A DNA stretch of 64,000 bases from CBDEGU01 sp965238045 (lineage in GTDB: Bacteria > Acidobacteriota > Terriglobia > Bryobacterales > UBA6623). Where the stretch lies: positions 1-64,000 of the forward strand of contig CBDEGU010000002.1 in assembly GCA_965238045.1 (NCBI GenBank). The letters run 5' to 3'. This document shows positions 55,292 through 64,000 of the stretch, piece by piece. The notes beneath the pieces are model-generated. The model made no database searches and was not told the DNA's origin. It saw nothing but the letters and a program-made list of their open reading frames with translations. The position numbers were made by a program, and so were the translations under genes. How positions within the stretch are numbered: position 1 is the stretch's first letter; every line of letters starts with the position of its first letter.

Positions 55292-55379
55292 TCTAGGTCT
55301 CCTCGTGCTTGTGTGCTGGGTGCCTGTGGGCTGGATGCTGGCGAGCTGGCGCGGTCCTTGCGTATCGGTACCTATGTCA

Positions 55380-56930
55380 TCAGCTTTCCGCTGGGCGAAA
55401 CGGGTCGCTGGAGGCAAACGCTCCGGTGAGAAAGGACCAGAGCATTCCCGAGCCGAACGTGACCAACGTCCCAATGACGACATACCAAGTCCAGGCAATA
55501 TCGGTCTGGAACGTCACCCACAACATCGTAGCCAAACCCGTCAGCATCCCGCCGATCGCGGCGTTCTCGGTGACTCTGGTGGTGAGTACGCCCAGGGCGA
55601 ACACACCCAGCAAAGCTCCCAGCGGGACCGAGGCGATCGCCAGGCCCGCTTCGAGCACCGATCCCCAGGTGCGGGCAAGCATTGCGATTCCGAGAAGAAC
55701 GACGCCCCAAGCCAGTGTCGCCCAGCGGGAAAGCTTCAGCTGCTGAGTTTCGCTCATCCCGGAATGCCCGCGCCAGGGCATCCAAAAGTCCATGACCGTG
55801 GCCGCGGCGAGGGAATTCAGCGCGGCGCTGAGGTTCGACATCGCCGCCGCGAGAATGGCCGCGATCACCACTCCGCTCGCCACCGGCGGAAGATGGTTCC
55901 AGACGAACTCCGGGTACAGCCGATCGAGCGCCGCGGGCGCCGCGGAACCGGTCGTCTGATGAAAAACATAAAGCGTGACGCCGATCAGCAGGAACAGCGA
56001 GAACTGGAACGCGATCACCAGCCAGCTTGCCAGCAGGGCACGGCGGGCTTCCGGCTGATTGCGCGCGCTCAGCAGCCGCTGCACGAAGAGCTGGTCGGTC
56101 CCATGCGTGGCGGTGGTGAGGAAGCAGCCCCCGATGAGTCCGGCCCAGAAGGTGTAGGTTCGGGTGAAAAACTCCGTGCTCCATCCCACTCCGAAATCAA
56201 ACACCTCGAACTTCCCGGCTTCCGCCGCCAGAGAGGCCACGTTTCCCCATCCCCCGGGAGTTGCACCGAGAATCATGAAAAAGCTCAGGATGGCCCCGGA
56301 GACGTAGAGCGCCATCTGAACGACATCCGTCCAGATGACTGCTTTCATGCCGCCCTCGAATGTGTAGAACAGCGTCAGCAGGGTAATGAGGACGATCGAG
56401 GCCAGCTCCCCGGTATCGAGCACCACGGACACAACCAGGGAGATGGCAAACACGCGCACCCCTTCGGCCAGGGATCTGGTTACCAGGAACGTACCCGCGG
56501 TGAGACGGCGCAGGCGCTCGCCGAACCTCCGGCGGATGAGTTCATATGCGGTGAACATCTGGCGCCGGAAGTAGGGAGGAAGGAACAGCAGGGAAATCAC
56601 GATCCGCCCCAGCAGATAGCCGAGTACGACTTGCAGAAAACCCATGTTCTCGCGAAAGGCCAGCGCGGGGGTTCCGATGATGGTCAGAGTGCTGGTTTCG
56701 GCGGCGACGATCGACAGGGAGATTGCCCACCAGGGAGCGCCGCGGCCGCCCAGAAAATAGTCGGTGAGCGACTTCTGACCCTTCCGAAAGCGAGCGCCGA
56801 AAATCGTGATCGTGATAAGATAGATTCCGATCAAGCTGAGGTCGAGAAATCGATCAGGCAACGCCTTCCTCCCGGAGCGGAGCAAGGATTGTACCAGATC
56901 GTGGAACGTCCCAGGCCTTGCGTTCGTCAT
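55380..56930 (-). CDS. Sodium:solute symporter (SSS family)
   Basis: 516 residues with about 13 TM helices: DYFLGGRGAPWWAISLSIVA, AAETSTLTIIGTP, TLFYTFEGGMKAVIWTDVVQ, ATHGTDQLFVQRLL and AAAMSNLSAALNSLAA (a sodium-site helix). It is the group often linked with sialic acid, sugar or muropeptide uptake. Placed next to the APC gene and 2 kb from the peptidoglycan-degrading fusion, it could import a released sugar, but that is inference. Confidence 0.9.
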   Translation of the reverse strand: MTNARPGTFHDLVQSLLRSGRKALPDRFLDLSLIGIYLITITIFGARFRKGQKSLTDYFLGGRGAPWWAISLSIVAAETSTLTIIGTPALAFRENMGFLQVVLGYLLGRIVISLLFLPPYFRRQMFTAYELIRRRFGERLRRLTAGTFLVTRSLAEGVRVFAISLVVSVVLDTGELASIVLITLLTLFYTFEGGMKAVIWTDVVQMALYVSGAILSFFMILGATPGGWGNVASLAAEAGKFEVFDFGVGWSTEFFTRTYTFWAGLIGGCFLTTATHGTDQLFVQRLLSARNQPEARRALLASWLVIAFQFSLFLLIGVTLYVFHQTTGSAAPAALDRLYPEFVWNHLPPVASGVVIAAILAAAMSNLSAALNSLAAATVMDFWMPWRGHSGMSETQQLKLSRWATLAWGVVLLGIAMLARTWGSVLEAGLAIASVPLGALLGVFALGVLTTRVTENAAIGGMLTGLATMLWVTFQTDIAWTWYVVIGTLVTFGSGMLWSFLTGAFASSDPFRPAES

Positions 56931-56996
56931 CTACATTGAACGCGAGGCTGAGATGTCATTGGCGCTCCGAAGACGCCAATCCTTAGGGTACGGATG

Positions 56997-57025
56997 TTGC
57001 GATCTGACGCAGGCTGCTATATACT
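56997..57025 (+). promoter_or_regulatory. Candidate sigma70-type promoter of the TPR-like gene
   Basis: TTGCGA (56997-57002), a 17-bp spacer and TATACT (57020-57025). The leader between it and the ATG carries a 12-bp tandem duplication. Confidence 0.55.
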
Positions 57026-57032
57026 TTCCGGT

Positions 57033-57056
57033 TAAACCAGCGTCTAAACCAGCGTC
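57033..57056. repeat. 12-bp exact tandem duplication in a 5' leader
   Basis: TAAACCAGCGTC twice in contact, starting 8 bp past the candidate -10 box. Confidence 0.9.
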
Positions 57057-57137
57057 TCGGGACTCTAGGCGAATGCGCCGCCGGAGCACGGCCGCCGGAT
57101 GATAGAAACAGTCAGGATCAAACTGGAGAATTGGACC

Positions 57138-58367
57138 ATGTTAAAACGTTTCACCCACATCGCCCTTGCGGCTAGCCTCCTTCTTCTGGTTACGGGAGCC
57201 GCCCTGCCGTCGCCGCAGGAAAAGACGGAGAAGAGGCCCAAGAATACGCAGGAGTACGAGCTGATCAATCAGGCCTTTAAGGAGACCGATCCGGCGAAGA
57301 AGATTCAGGTGCTGCAGCAATGGAAGGACAAGTACGCCGAGACCGCCTTCAACGTCGAAAGGGTCCAGCAATTCATGGCCGCCTACCAGGCGATGAATCA
57401 GGGTGCCAAGGCCATTGCCTCGGCCAAGGAGTTGCTCAAACTCGAGCCGGGGAATTTTTCCGCCTACGTCACGATCACGACGACGACCCCGTCACTGGGC
57501 AAGACCGACGCGGCCACTTTGGGTGACGGTGAATCCGCCGCGACCGCACTTATCAAGACGGGACTAGCGCAGCGGTTCAAGGCGGCCAACAAACCGGCCA
57601 CCGTTAGCGATGCGCAGTGGAACGACGCCAAGAAGCAGATCGAGGGCTCCGCACACCAGACGCTGGGCTGGATCGCCATGCAGCGCAAGGATCACGAAGG
57701 AGCCGAGGCGGAGTTCAAGAAGGTGCTGGGGCTCACCCCCAGCTCGGGGCAAGTCTCTTACTGGCTGGGCAGCGTCGTCTTGGCGCAGCGCGATCCCAAA
57801 AAAAACACCTTGGCGATGTTCTCGTTCGCGCGCGCGGCGGTCTATGACGGGCCAGGAGCACTGGCCCCCGCCGGCCGGACACAGGTCAACGAATACTTGG
57901 GCAAGGTGTATAAGTCGTATGCGGGAACTACCGACGGTCTGGAAGAACTCAAGGCGATGGCGAAATCGCGTCCTCTGCCTCCGGCCGCCATGGCCGATAT
58001 CGAATCGGCGGCGGTACGCAAATTCAAGGCCGACAAGAAATCGCGCGCGGAAAACCCGAAGCGCTGGATATTTCTGGACCTCAAGGCCGGCTTGCTGGGC
58101 GCGCAGGGCGACAGCATTTGGTCGGATCTCAAGGGGAAGCTAACGCCGGAAGCCCGTTTGTTCGTAGTCTCCGCCGTCCCGGCGGCCCGGCCGCAAACGA
58201 TCAATTTGAGCAGCGAGAAGGGCGGTGCGATCGAGGTCGTGCTGAAGCTCGAAAACCGGCTTCGGCAAGGCGTCGGCTCAGGCCGCGAAGTGAGCTTCGA
58301 GGGCGTGGCCATCGCGCTGACGAAGTCCCCGTTTCGGCTGACACTCAACGACGGCAAGCTAAAATAG
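57138..58367 (+). CDS. Secreted TPR-like protein, unknown function
   Basis: I choose the ATG at 57138 with GGAG upstream; it gives a signal peptide (FTHIALAASLLLLVTGAALP). The 409 residues are helical with TPR-like blocks (AYQAMNQGAKAIASAKELLK, GWIAMQRKDHEGAEAEFKKV, YWLGSVVLAQRDP). The last 60 residues form a different, beta-rich module. It probably acts as an envelope scaffold; no enzyme motif is seen. A good promoter lies upstream. Confidence 0.78.
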   Translation: MLKRFTHIALAASLLLLVTGAALPSPQEKTEKRPKNTQEYELINQAFKETDPAKKIQVLQQWKDKYAETAFNVERVQQFMAAYQAMNQGAKAIASAKELLKLEPGNFSAYVTITTTTPSLGKTDAATLGDGESAATALIKTGLAQRFKAANKPATVSDAQWNDAKKQIEGSAHQTLGWIAMQRKDHEGAEAEFKKVLGLTPSSGQVSYWLGSVVLAQRDPKKNTLAMFSFARAAVYDGPGALAPAGRTQVNEYLGKVYKSYAGTTDGLEELKAMAKSRPLPPAAMADIESAAVRKFKADKKSRAENPKRWIFLDLKAGLLGAQGDSIWSDLKGKLTPEARLFVVSAVPAARPQTINLSSEKGGAIEVVLKLENRLRQGVGSGREVSFEGVAIALTKSPFRLTLNDGKLK

Positions 58368-58590
58368 GCTTCAGCCCCGCCGGTCGGGCCGATGGCGTTT
58401 TCGCCGGCGAGCGAGAACCCGCGGCTCCGCTGGCGGATGGGGCTGCTTTGTCTGCTGTTGTCTGATTTGGGAAGCGTATCCAGATCATGACCTGGGTCTT
58501 GCGATTCGCTTTGCGCTCGGTTCAGCCTGCGCGCGGCTGGGAGCGTCTCGGGGTTCGCCGCCTTCTGAGCCGCTAGCGCGTGTCTACGCG

Positions 58591-60666
58591 ATGGGCCTCG
58601 ACAGACCGGACCCGCTTGAGCAGACCTCGCTGAGATTCGCCCTGGTTGTGAGCTTTGGCCACGGGCTGGCGGCCGCCGATCTGATTTCCGCGACGGTGTT
58701 TCAGCGTCCCTCGGTCCTCTCTTCGCCGCTCGCGGTTGCATCCCATTTGGGCGCTTCGTTTGTGGTGGTGCTCACGCTCTATGTCGTGCTGCGCGTGCTG
58801 GCGGATCTTCCGCTGCGGTTCATAGGGAAATTTGACCCCGGCCCTCTTTCGGCTGGATTGGGCGGAGGGCTGGGTCTGACGCTGGGGGTCGTGATTCTCC
58901 GGGGTTCACCGCCTCCGGCCCGGCTCTTGGACGATCCCTACGCGCTGGTTCTCCTGCTGGGCATGGCGGCGGCCGCCGCGGCGGCCGCTTATCGTCTCGC
59001 TTGTGCCGTGGATTTCCGCTCGCCGGCCGGAAGCGGTTTGGTCACCGCGCTGCTCATCGCGCCGTTTCCTCTCTGGAGTCTCCTGATCTGCCTCTGGCTG
59101 CGATTTTTCGTTCTCTCAGGGCCGTTTTCTTTCAAGTCGGTTGTCCTCTACGCCGCCGCGGCCACTGTGATGGCCGGGGGAACATGGCTGCTGGCGCGCC
59201 CTGCTTTTTTTCGCCGCCTGCCGGTCTTGCTGCTGGGCGCGACCCTGCTGATCGCGGCCATGGCGGCGGGATCTCTCGTCGGCCGGCCGGCCGCGGGAAG
59301 GCTCGAGCCGCGAGGATCGAAGCCGCATCCAGTTCCCCGAGTCATCCTGATCACGATCGATACCCTTCGCCGCGACGGGCTTTCGCCTGACAGTTCCCTG
59401 GCCTCGATCAGCCCCGCCGCGGCCGAGCTGGCGCGAGACGGAGTCGAGTTCACGCGAGCCTATTCTCCGGCCCCTTGGACACCGCCTTCGATCGCATCCC
59501 TCTTCAGTGGCCTCTCGCCGGAAGTTCATGGCGTGAATCGCCGGCAAACGGTTTTCCCCGAGTCTCCGCCGATGCTGGCCGACTTCTTCGTCGAAGCGGG
59601 TTACCTCACCGCGGCCTTCGGCGGCAATAAACTGCTTACCCGCCAGCGAGCGCTCTCGCGCGGGTTCGACCACTATTGGTTCCCCGAGGGAGATGCTCCG
59701 CAAACACTCGGCGTCGCCGCACTCACCGCCCTGCTAGGGCCGATTTCATGGACCGACCAGCAGCGGACCGAGCAAATCACCCGCCGGGCCGAATCCTGGC
59801 TCCGGCTGCATTCCGACCGTGACTTTTTCTTGTGGCTGCACTATTTCGACCCGCATGGACCCTATATCCCGCCGGGAGAGTTTCTTCCCGAGAATTCGCG
59901 GGGCAGGGGAGTAGCAGCCGGATTGGAGTTCGAGCGAGGCAAGAGGCGAGCGCGGCCCTTCTATTCGCGGAAGCAGCAGAACTGGATACGAGAGCTCTAC
60001 CGGGGCGAGGTGCGCTATGTCGACAGCCGGCTGGCGCGACTGGTCGATACACTCAAGCGGCTTGATCTCTACGACGACACATTGATCGTCTTAACAAGCG
60101 ATCATGGCGAGGAGTTCTGGGAGCATGGGGGGACACTGCATGGGCATACGTTCTATAACGAGCTGCTCGCTGTCCCACTGATCTTCAAGCTGCCGTCCTC
60201 CGAGGCGCGGACGAGGTCGAGCATCCCCGCGGAAGTTTCGACGGTAAGTTTGACGCCAACGATTCTGGATCTCTGCGGCCTGGCTTTCGAACCCAGGCAG
60301 TTTTCGGCTCGATCGCTCGCGGACTTCTGGACCAGCGAGGCGGAGCCGAAATCCCCCCTTCCCGCCTTTAGTTCGAGCCCTTCGTATTTCTTGGATCGGC
60401 ACGCCGTCATCGAAAATGACTGGAAATATATTCGCCACCCCGAGCCCCGGCACGACGAGCTCTACCACCTCAAGAGCGATCCCGCCGAGAAAATGAACGT
60501 GGCAAGCATCGAGCCCGAGCGCGTGGCCCGGCTTCGCTCACGCCTTGATGAGCACCGCGAGCAGAGCCAGGCGCTCAAGGCTCGTCTCGGGATCGGCGAT
60601 CCAGTCGACCCCGCAGCACAGGAAGAGATCCAGCGACGGCTGAAATCCCTCGGCTACACGCGCTGA
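58591..60666 (+). CDS. Membrane-bound sulfatase-fold enzyme with a Thr at the nucleophile position
   Basis: Six or seven N-terminal TM helices (residues 15-235) precede an alkaline-phosphatase/sulfatase-fold domain: Asp257 in ITIDTLRRDGL, APWTPPSIASLFSG with Thr297, LHYFDPHGPY, and Asp504-His505 in TSDHGEEFWEHGG. Classical sulfatases carry Cys or Ser there (C-x-P-x-R) for formylglycine; Thr is found in LtaS/OpgB-type phosphoglycerol and EptA-type phosphoethanolamine transferases. It therefore more likely transfers a head group from a lipid than hydrolyses sulfate esters. The C-terminus (RRLKSLGYTR) is typical of acidobacterial members. Confidence 0.86.
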   Translation: MGLDRPDPLEQTSLRFALVVSFGHGLAAADLISATVFQRPSVLSSPLAVASHLGASFVVVLTLYVVLRVLADLPLRFIGKFDPGPLSAGLGGGLGLTLGVVILRGSPPPARLLDDPYALVLLLGMAAAAAAAAYRLACAVDFRSPAGSGLVTALLIAPFPLWSLLICLWLRFFVLSGPFSFKSVVLYAAAATVMAGGTWLLARPAFFRRLPVLLLGATLLIAAMAAGSLVGRPAAGRLEPRGSKPHPVPRVILITIDTLRRDGLSPDSSLASISPAAAELARDGVEFTRAYSPAPWTPPSIASLFSGLSPEVHGVNRRQTVFPESPPMLADFFVEAGYLTAAFGGNKLLTRQRALSRGFDHYWFPEGDAPQTLGVAALTALLGPISWTDQQRTEQITRRAESWLRLHSDRDFFLWLHYFDPHGPYIPPGEFLPENSRGRGVAAGLEFERGKRRARPFYSRKQQNWIRELYRGEVRYVDSRLARLVDTLKRLDLYDDTLIVLTSDHGEEFWEHGGTLHGHTFYNELLAVPLIFKLPSSEARTRSSIPAEVSTVSLTPTILDLCGLAFEPRQFSARSLADFWTSEAEPKSPLPAFSSSPSYFLDRHAVIENDWKYIRHPEPRHDELYHLKSDPAEKMNVASIEPERVARLRSRLDEHREQSQALKARLGIGDPVDPAAQEEIQRRLKSLGYTR

Positions 60667-60878
60667 CCCGAGCGCGGGCCCGGCTGCCAGGCGCCCTATC
60701 CAGTTCTTCCGGCTGCTCTGATTCACCTTTTGCGGCGGTCGCCCGATCCGCAAACGATCCGTAAACTGTCGCTCCGCAAACCGGCGGCTGTTTGTCGTAT
60801 ACTTTCGGCGAACAGTTTTCGGTTGCCGTGCCCGTCTCTCGTGGCACGCGCGGAATGAGGAAGGGGGAGACTCACAAC

Positions 60879-61523
60879 ATGAACACCAAGGCCTTGACGG
60901 CGGAATTTATCGGCACATTCACCTTGATTTTCATCGGCGCTGGCGCGGCCGCGATCGGGAGCAGCCTCGTGGCCGTTGCTTTCGCCCACGGTTGCGTCCT
61001 GCTGGGCTTAGTGTATTCCTACGGACCGATATCAGGGACGCACATCAATCCGGCGGTGACGATCGGCTTGCTGGTGGGAAAAAAGATTGACGCCGCGGGC
61101 GCGGCTGGCTACATCGTTGTCCAGCTGCTCGGCGGCATCGCAGGCGCGGCGGCACTCTGCTTTGTTCTCGGCTCAAAGGCCGGCACCCTGGGCGCGACCG
61201 TTCCAGCCGACGGTGTCGGCGCGGCGCAGGCGTTTGTTTTAGAAGTCGTGCTGACCTTCATTCTGGTCAGTACCGTCTACTTCGCCGCCGTCAGCGGAAA
61301 GGCCGGCAACTTTGCTCCGATTGCGATCGGACTCACCTTGGCAGCCTGTATTCTTATGGGCGGGCCGCTCACCGGCGCCTCCCTCAATCCGGCGCGCTCG
61401 CTCGGGCCGGCACTATTCGGCGATGCCCCGAACGCGTTGTCCACGCTCTGGATCTACTTCCTTGCTTGTCCGCTGGGCGGGGTGCTCGCGGCGCTGGCTT
61501 ATCGGGGATTGGGCGATCACTAG
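60879..61523 (+). CDS. Aquaporin (MIP family, water-channel type)
   Basis: The ATG at 60879 is preceded by AAGGGGGAGA. 214 residues, six TM helices and two half-helices with NPA motifs (GTHINPAVTIG, GASLNPARSLGPALF). Ser after NPAR, where glycerol facilitators have Asp, and the small loop sizes suggest an AqpZ-like water channel, not GlpF. It is followed by rsmI after about 80 bp. Confidence 0.9.
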   Translation: MNTKALTAEFIGTFTLIFIGAGAAAIGSSLVAVAFAHGCVLLGLVYSYGPISGTHINPAVTIGLLVGKKIDAAGAAGYIVVQLLGGIAGAAALCFVLGSKAGTLGATVPADGVGAAQAFVLEVVLTFILVSTVYFAAVSGKAGNFAPIAIGLTLAACILMGGPLTGASLNPARSLGPALFGDAPNALSTLWIYFLACPLGGVLAALAYRGLGDH

Positions 61524-61605
61524 CCGCCCGCACCAGAATCGTGCCGCACCGGTATCGCTCCCGGCCGATCGCAAAACGCTCCTCCACGAAGCATCATCGA
61601 GGGGT

Positions 61606-62433
61606 ATGACTGGAAAGATCTGTCTCGTGGCGACGCCGCTTGGCAACCTTGAGGATATTACTCTGCGAGCGCTACGAACGCTTCGCGAGGCGGATGTGAT
61701 CGCCTGTGAGGACACCAGGCATACGGGCAAGCTTCTCAAGCACTTCAAAATCCAGAAGCCGCTCGTGAGTTATCACGAACACAACGAGGCCGAGCGCGCC
61801 GGCGAGCTTGTCGATCGCGCCCAGCGAGGCGAGACGGTCGCGGTTGTCTGCGACGCAGGCATGCCGGGTATTTCCGACCCCGGATTTCGAGTCGTTCAAC
61901 AGGCCATCGCCGCCGGAGTCGATGTGGTTCCGCTGCCCGGTCCCGTCGCGATTGAGACCGCACTCGCCGCCTCGGGCCTGCCGACCGAAGCCTTCCGCTT
62001 CAGCGGTTTCCTGCCCGCCAAGCGGACACAACGGCTCGAAGCCCTCGAGTCGCTCAAGAACGAAGCCGCGACGCTGATCTTCTATGAGGCGCCGCACCGT
62101 ATCGTGCGTGCGCTCGAAGACGCACTGGCGGTTCTTGGCGACCGCCCGGCGGTGGTCGCCCGAGAACTCACCAAGCTACACGAAGAATTCTTGCGAGGCT
62201 CGGTTTCGGGAATTCTGGAACTAGTGCGCCGGCGAGGCTCGATCAAGGGAGAGATCACCCTTCTCATCGGGCGCGGCAAGTCTCCCGTCCCCGCCGCGAG
62301 CGAACCGATCACCGAGCATGTCGGCCGGCTCATGGCGGACGGTCTGGCCCGCATGGCCGCGATCAAGCAAGCCGCCCGCGACCGAGGTATCTCAAAACGT
62401 GAGGCCTACCGCTTGCTCGAAGAGGAGCGTTGA
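61606..62433 (+). CDS. rsmI: 16S rRNA (cytidine1402-2'-O)-methyltransferase
   Basis: 275 residues of the tetrapyrrole-methylase fold: LVATPLGNLEDITLRALRTL, IACEDTRHTGKLL, SYHEHNE, VCDAGMPGISDPGF, PLPGPVAIETALAASGLPT, FYEAPHRI. These define RsmI, which methylates C1402 of 16S rRNA with SAM. The ATG at 61606 has GAGGGG close upstream. The length is standard. Confidence 0.95.
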   Translation: MTGKICLVATPLGNLEDITLRALRTLREADVIACEDTRHTGKLLKHFKIQKPLVSYHEHNEAERAGELVDRAQRGETVAVVCDAGMPGISDPGFRVVQQAIAAGVDVVPLPGPVAIETALAASGLPTEAFRFSGFLPAKRTQRLEALESLKNEAATLIFYEAPHRIVRALEDALAVLGDRPAVVARELTKLHEEFLRGSVSGILELVRRRGSIKGEITLLIGRGKSPVPAASEPITEHVGRLMADGLARMAAIKQAARDRGISKREAYRLLEEER

Positions 62434-62558
62434 CGCTATCATGGGCCACTGACGGGCCCGACCATTCTTCGCTCCCCGCTGCTTCGAATCCCGCGGCGGG
62501 GTGGCCGGTGCGAGGTGGCCAGTGCGTTCCGTTCCCGCAGTCCGCCAAGGAGTCTCTT

Positions 62559-63230
62559 ATGCGATCGTTCCTCCATGCCGCCGTCACCGCGGCGATCGGT
62601 CTTTCTCTCTGCGCCGGGATGCTTCACGCGCAAGGATCGAACCGTCCCCGGGCGCGCAAGCTCAAGCCAGGATGGACGCAACTTTTCAATGGAAAGGATT
62701 TCACCGGCTGGCGCAAGGTCGGCAACGAGCAGTGGGAAGTCGACGAGAGCGGCGCCATACTCGGCAGAGGTATCAGCGACAAGTATGGGTATCTCGCAAC
62801 CGAGAAATCATTTCGGGACTTTCATCTTTCTCTCCGCTTCAAGTGCGAGGCCGAAGGCAATAGCGGCGTCTACATCCACACGAAATTCGAGGGCGACGCG
62901 CCGAAGATCATCGCCGGCCGGCAGATCGAGATCGATCCGGTGATTGGCAACCGCAGTCCGACCGGCGGCATCTACGGCGACGGACGCGGCTGGGTGGCCT
63001 GGCCGGCGCCGGAGTTCAACGCCGTGATGCGCCCTTACGACTGGAACGACATGCTGATTCAGGTCGAAGGCAACCGCTACATCATCCACTTGAACGGCAT
63101 CAAGATTCTCGACTTTACATACCCCTCTCCGGTCTCGGAAGAAGGCGTCATTGCCTTGCAGTTGCATTCCGGAGGCAAGGGCCGCATGCGCTTCCGGGAT
63201 ATCTACGTGAGAGATTTGTCGGGCGAGTAA
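62559..63230 (+). CDS. Secreted DUF1080 (3-keto-disaccharide hydrolase-like) protein
   Basis: AAGGAG 7 nt before the ATG at 62559 and a signal peptide (AAVTAAIGLSLCAGMLHAQG) fix the start. The 223-residue protein is a concanavalin-like jelly roll with the DUF1080 marks: GWTQLFNGKDFTGWRKVG, FHLSLRFKCEAEGNSGVYIH, RPYDWNDMLIQVEGN and ALQLHSGGKGRMRFRDIYVR. Some family members hydrolyse 3-keto-glycosides made by Gfo/Idh-type oxidases; two such exported oxidoreductase-type proteins occur in the window, but no direct link is shown. Confidence 0.9.
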   Translation: MRSFLHAAVTAAIGLSLCAGMLHAQGSNRPRARKLKPGWTQLFNGKDFTGWRKVGNEQWEVDESGAILGRGISDKYGYLATEKSFRDFHLSLRFKCEAEGNSGVYIHTKFEGDAPKIIAGRQIEIDPVIGNRSPTGGIYGDGRGWVAWPAPEFNAVMRPYDWNDMLIQVEGNRYIIHLNGIKILDFTYPSPVSEEGVIALQLHSGGKGRMRFRDIYVRDLSGE

Positions 63231-63282
63231 CGGGCCAGCCTCCCCTGAACTTTGCGGCCGTGCCCGATGACAATAACCGCCC

Positions 63283-63864
63283 CTAGCCGCCGCTCGGCGG
63301 TGGCGGCCCGGCCGCCGCCGGAGGCGCGGCCCCGGCGGGCTCCATCCAGACAGCGCGGGCGCGCTCGAACCCCTGCTCGAACGCGGCCCGCAGTTTCGAC
63401 GGCGCAATGGTTGTCGCGGCGTGCGCCGCGTGCAGCACCAGCGGCGCCAGCCGCGACTGGGCGACCATGCGCGCGGTGCTCGAAGCTGGATCAAACGCAA
63501 GTACGGCGAGCACGATCACGGTGGCCATGACCAGGCCACGCAGCAGGCCGAAAGCGCCGCCCAGCATGCGGTCGGCCCAACCCAGCCCCGTCTTCTTGAG
63601 TATGCGAGCCAGAGTGCTCCCAATCAGCCCGCCGGCCAGCAGCGCACTCAGAACGATGGCTGCGAAACCGGCAAGATTTCCGAGAGCCTCGTTGTCGATG
63701 AATGGTTTCAGGTACAAGGCGGCGTCTTCGTACCACCACATGCCGCAGACCACGCCCAGCATCAGGGCCGCGATACGAATGAGTTCCCGTGTGATGCCGT
63801 TCCGGACGGCCCCGGCGACGGAGAAGAGCAGGACCACCGCAATCGCTATGTCAATCCAGTTCAC
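63283..63864 (-). CDS. CvpA-family inner-membrane protein
   Basis: 193 residues with four TM helices: NWIDIAIAVVLLFSVAGAVR, IAALMLGVVCGMWWYE, NLAGFAAIVLSALLAGGLIG and MLGGAFGLLRGLVMATVIVL, the CvpA pattern. The C-terminus is Pro/Ala-rich. Family members influence envelope and biofilm traits; the molecular role is unclear. Confidence 0.88.
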   Translation of the reverse strand: MNWIDIAIAVVLLFSVAGAVRNGITRELIRIAALMLGVVCGMWWYEDAALYLKPFIDNEALGNLAGFAAIVLSALLAGGLIGSTLARILKKTGLGWADRMLGGAFGLLRGLVMATVIVLAVLAFDPASSTARMVAQSRLAPLVLHAAHAATTIAPSKLRAAFEQGFERARAVWMEPAGAAPPAAAGPPPPSGG

Positions 63865-64000
63865 CGAACTCCGCCCCTTCCCGAGCTGCGGGATTTGGTG
63901 CGGCGCTTGCGGGAGTGCGTCGCGTGGATAGCGCTAATTCAACTCTTGCTCGGAGTATATAACCCGGAGTATACAACACAGTGACGTGGATATGTTTTGA
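63865..64000. other. Right edge of the window, no gene seen
   Basis: Upstream region of the cvpA-like gene. It contains an imperfect 14-bp tandem pair (CGGAGTATA... twice) at 63951-63978. Confidence 0.5.

Noticed and set aside
55158..56939. 593-codon frame antisense to the SSS transporter
   Set aside because: His/Gln/Arg/Gly-rich translation typical of antisense membrane genes; the SSS reading has all family motifs.

Overview
The window is about 64 kb of GC-rich bacterial chromosome. The gene families point to a soil- or sediment-type Acidobacteriota, closest in style to Bryobacter/Solibacter. They include a Ser/Thr kinase with a TolB-like propeller, Tat-exported Gfo/Idh/MocA and enolase-superfamily enzymes, a DUF1080 protein, a PQQ dehydrogenase with cytochrome c, a degenerate S41 protease, DUF5715 and DUF4202. 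No rRNA or tRNA gene is visible, so this placement is an inference from gene content only.

Layout. 1-9.8 kb: a partial ORF, a RidA-like protein, a BNR/Ycf48-like protein, a giant fused indolepyruvate:ferredoxin oxidoreductase, a zinc alcohol dehydrogenase, an S41 pseudo-protease, and a DUF5715 peptidase-like gene with a small membrane protein. 10-14.2 kb: an exported enolase-superfamily enzyme, then a graveyard of mobile DNA. The graveyard holds a MITE-like repeat, fused IstB and IS6 remnants, an IS903-type element, and the cut ends of two unrelated host genes, one being the first 41 codons of glgC. 14.4-25.9 kb: hemW, three tandem Flp pilins, threonine aldolase, DUF4202, an HtrA protease, a decayed membrane glycosyltransferase beside an intact GT2 synthase, a 2H phosphoesterase, a histone-H1-like lysine-rich protein and metX.

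25.9-47.4 kb is bounded by two almost identical IS630 copies in inverted orientation. Inside lie a dead PAS-LuxR regulator, a one-haem protein, a MetE-like enzyme, the PD40 kinase, an OmpA protein, a decaying PQQ dehydrogenase/cytochrome c pair, BON and ThuA proteins, tsaC with a YdcF-like gene, and a D-glucarate module (gudD, kdgD, MFS). The second IS copy splits a small membrane protein that can be rebuilt exactly. 47.8-64 kb: typA, a PP2C phosphatase, a fused AmiE-like/NamZ-like peptidoglycan hydrolase, an AT-hook mini-protein with a well-formed promoter and paired palindromes, APC and SSS transporters, a TPR-like protein, a sulfatase-fold membrane enzyme, an aquaporin, rsmI, a DUF1080 protein and CvpA.

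The strongest non-routine signals are these: (i) repeated short tandem duplications (7-16 bp) across the window, two of which frameshift genes; (ii) a 271-bp-period array of Flp pilins, the middle one carrying Lys at the conserved Glu5; (iii) an IS903-type insertion with no target duplication that joins two unrelated broken genes; (iv) the AmiE-NamZ fusion; (v) the AT-hook gene promoter flanked by two GTTC-N8-GAAC palindromes. I found no CRISPR array, phage or obvious defence island. Nothing here is convincingly a wholly new system.
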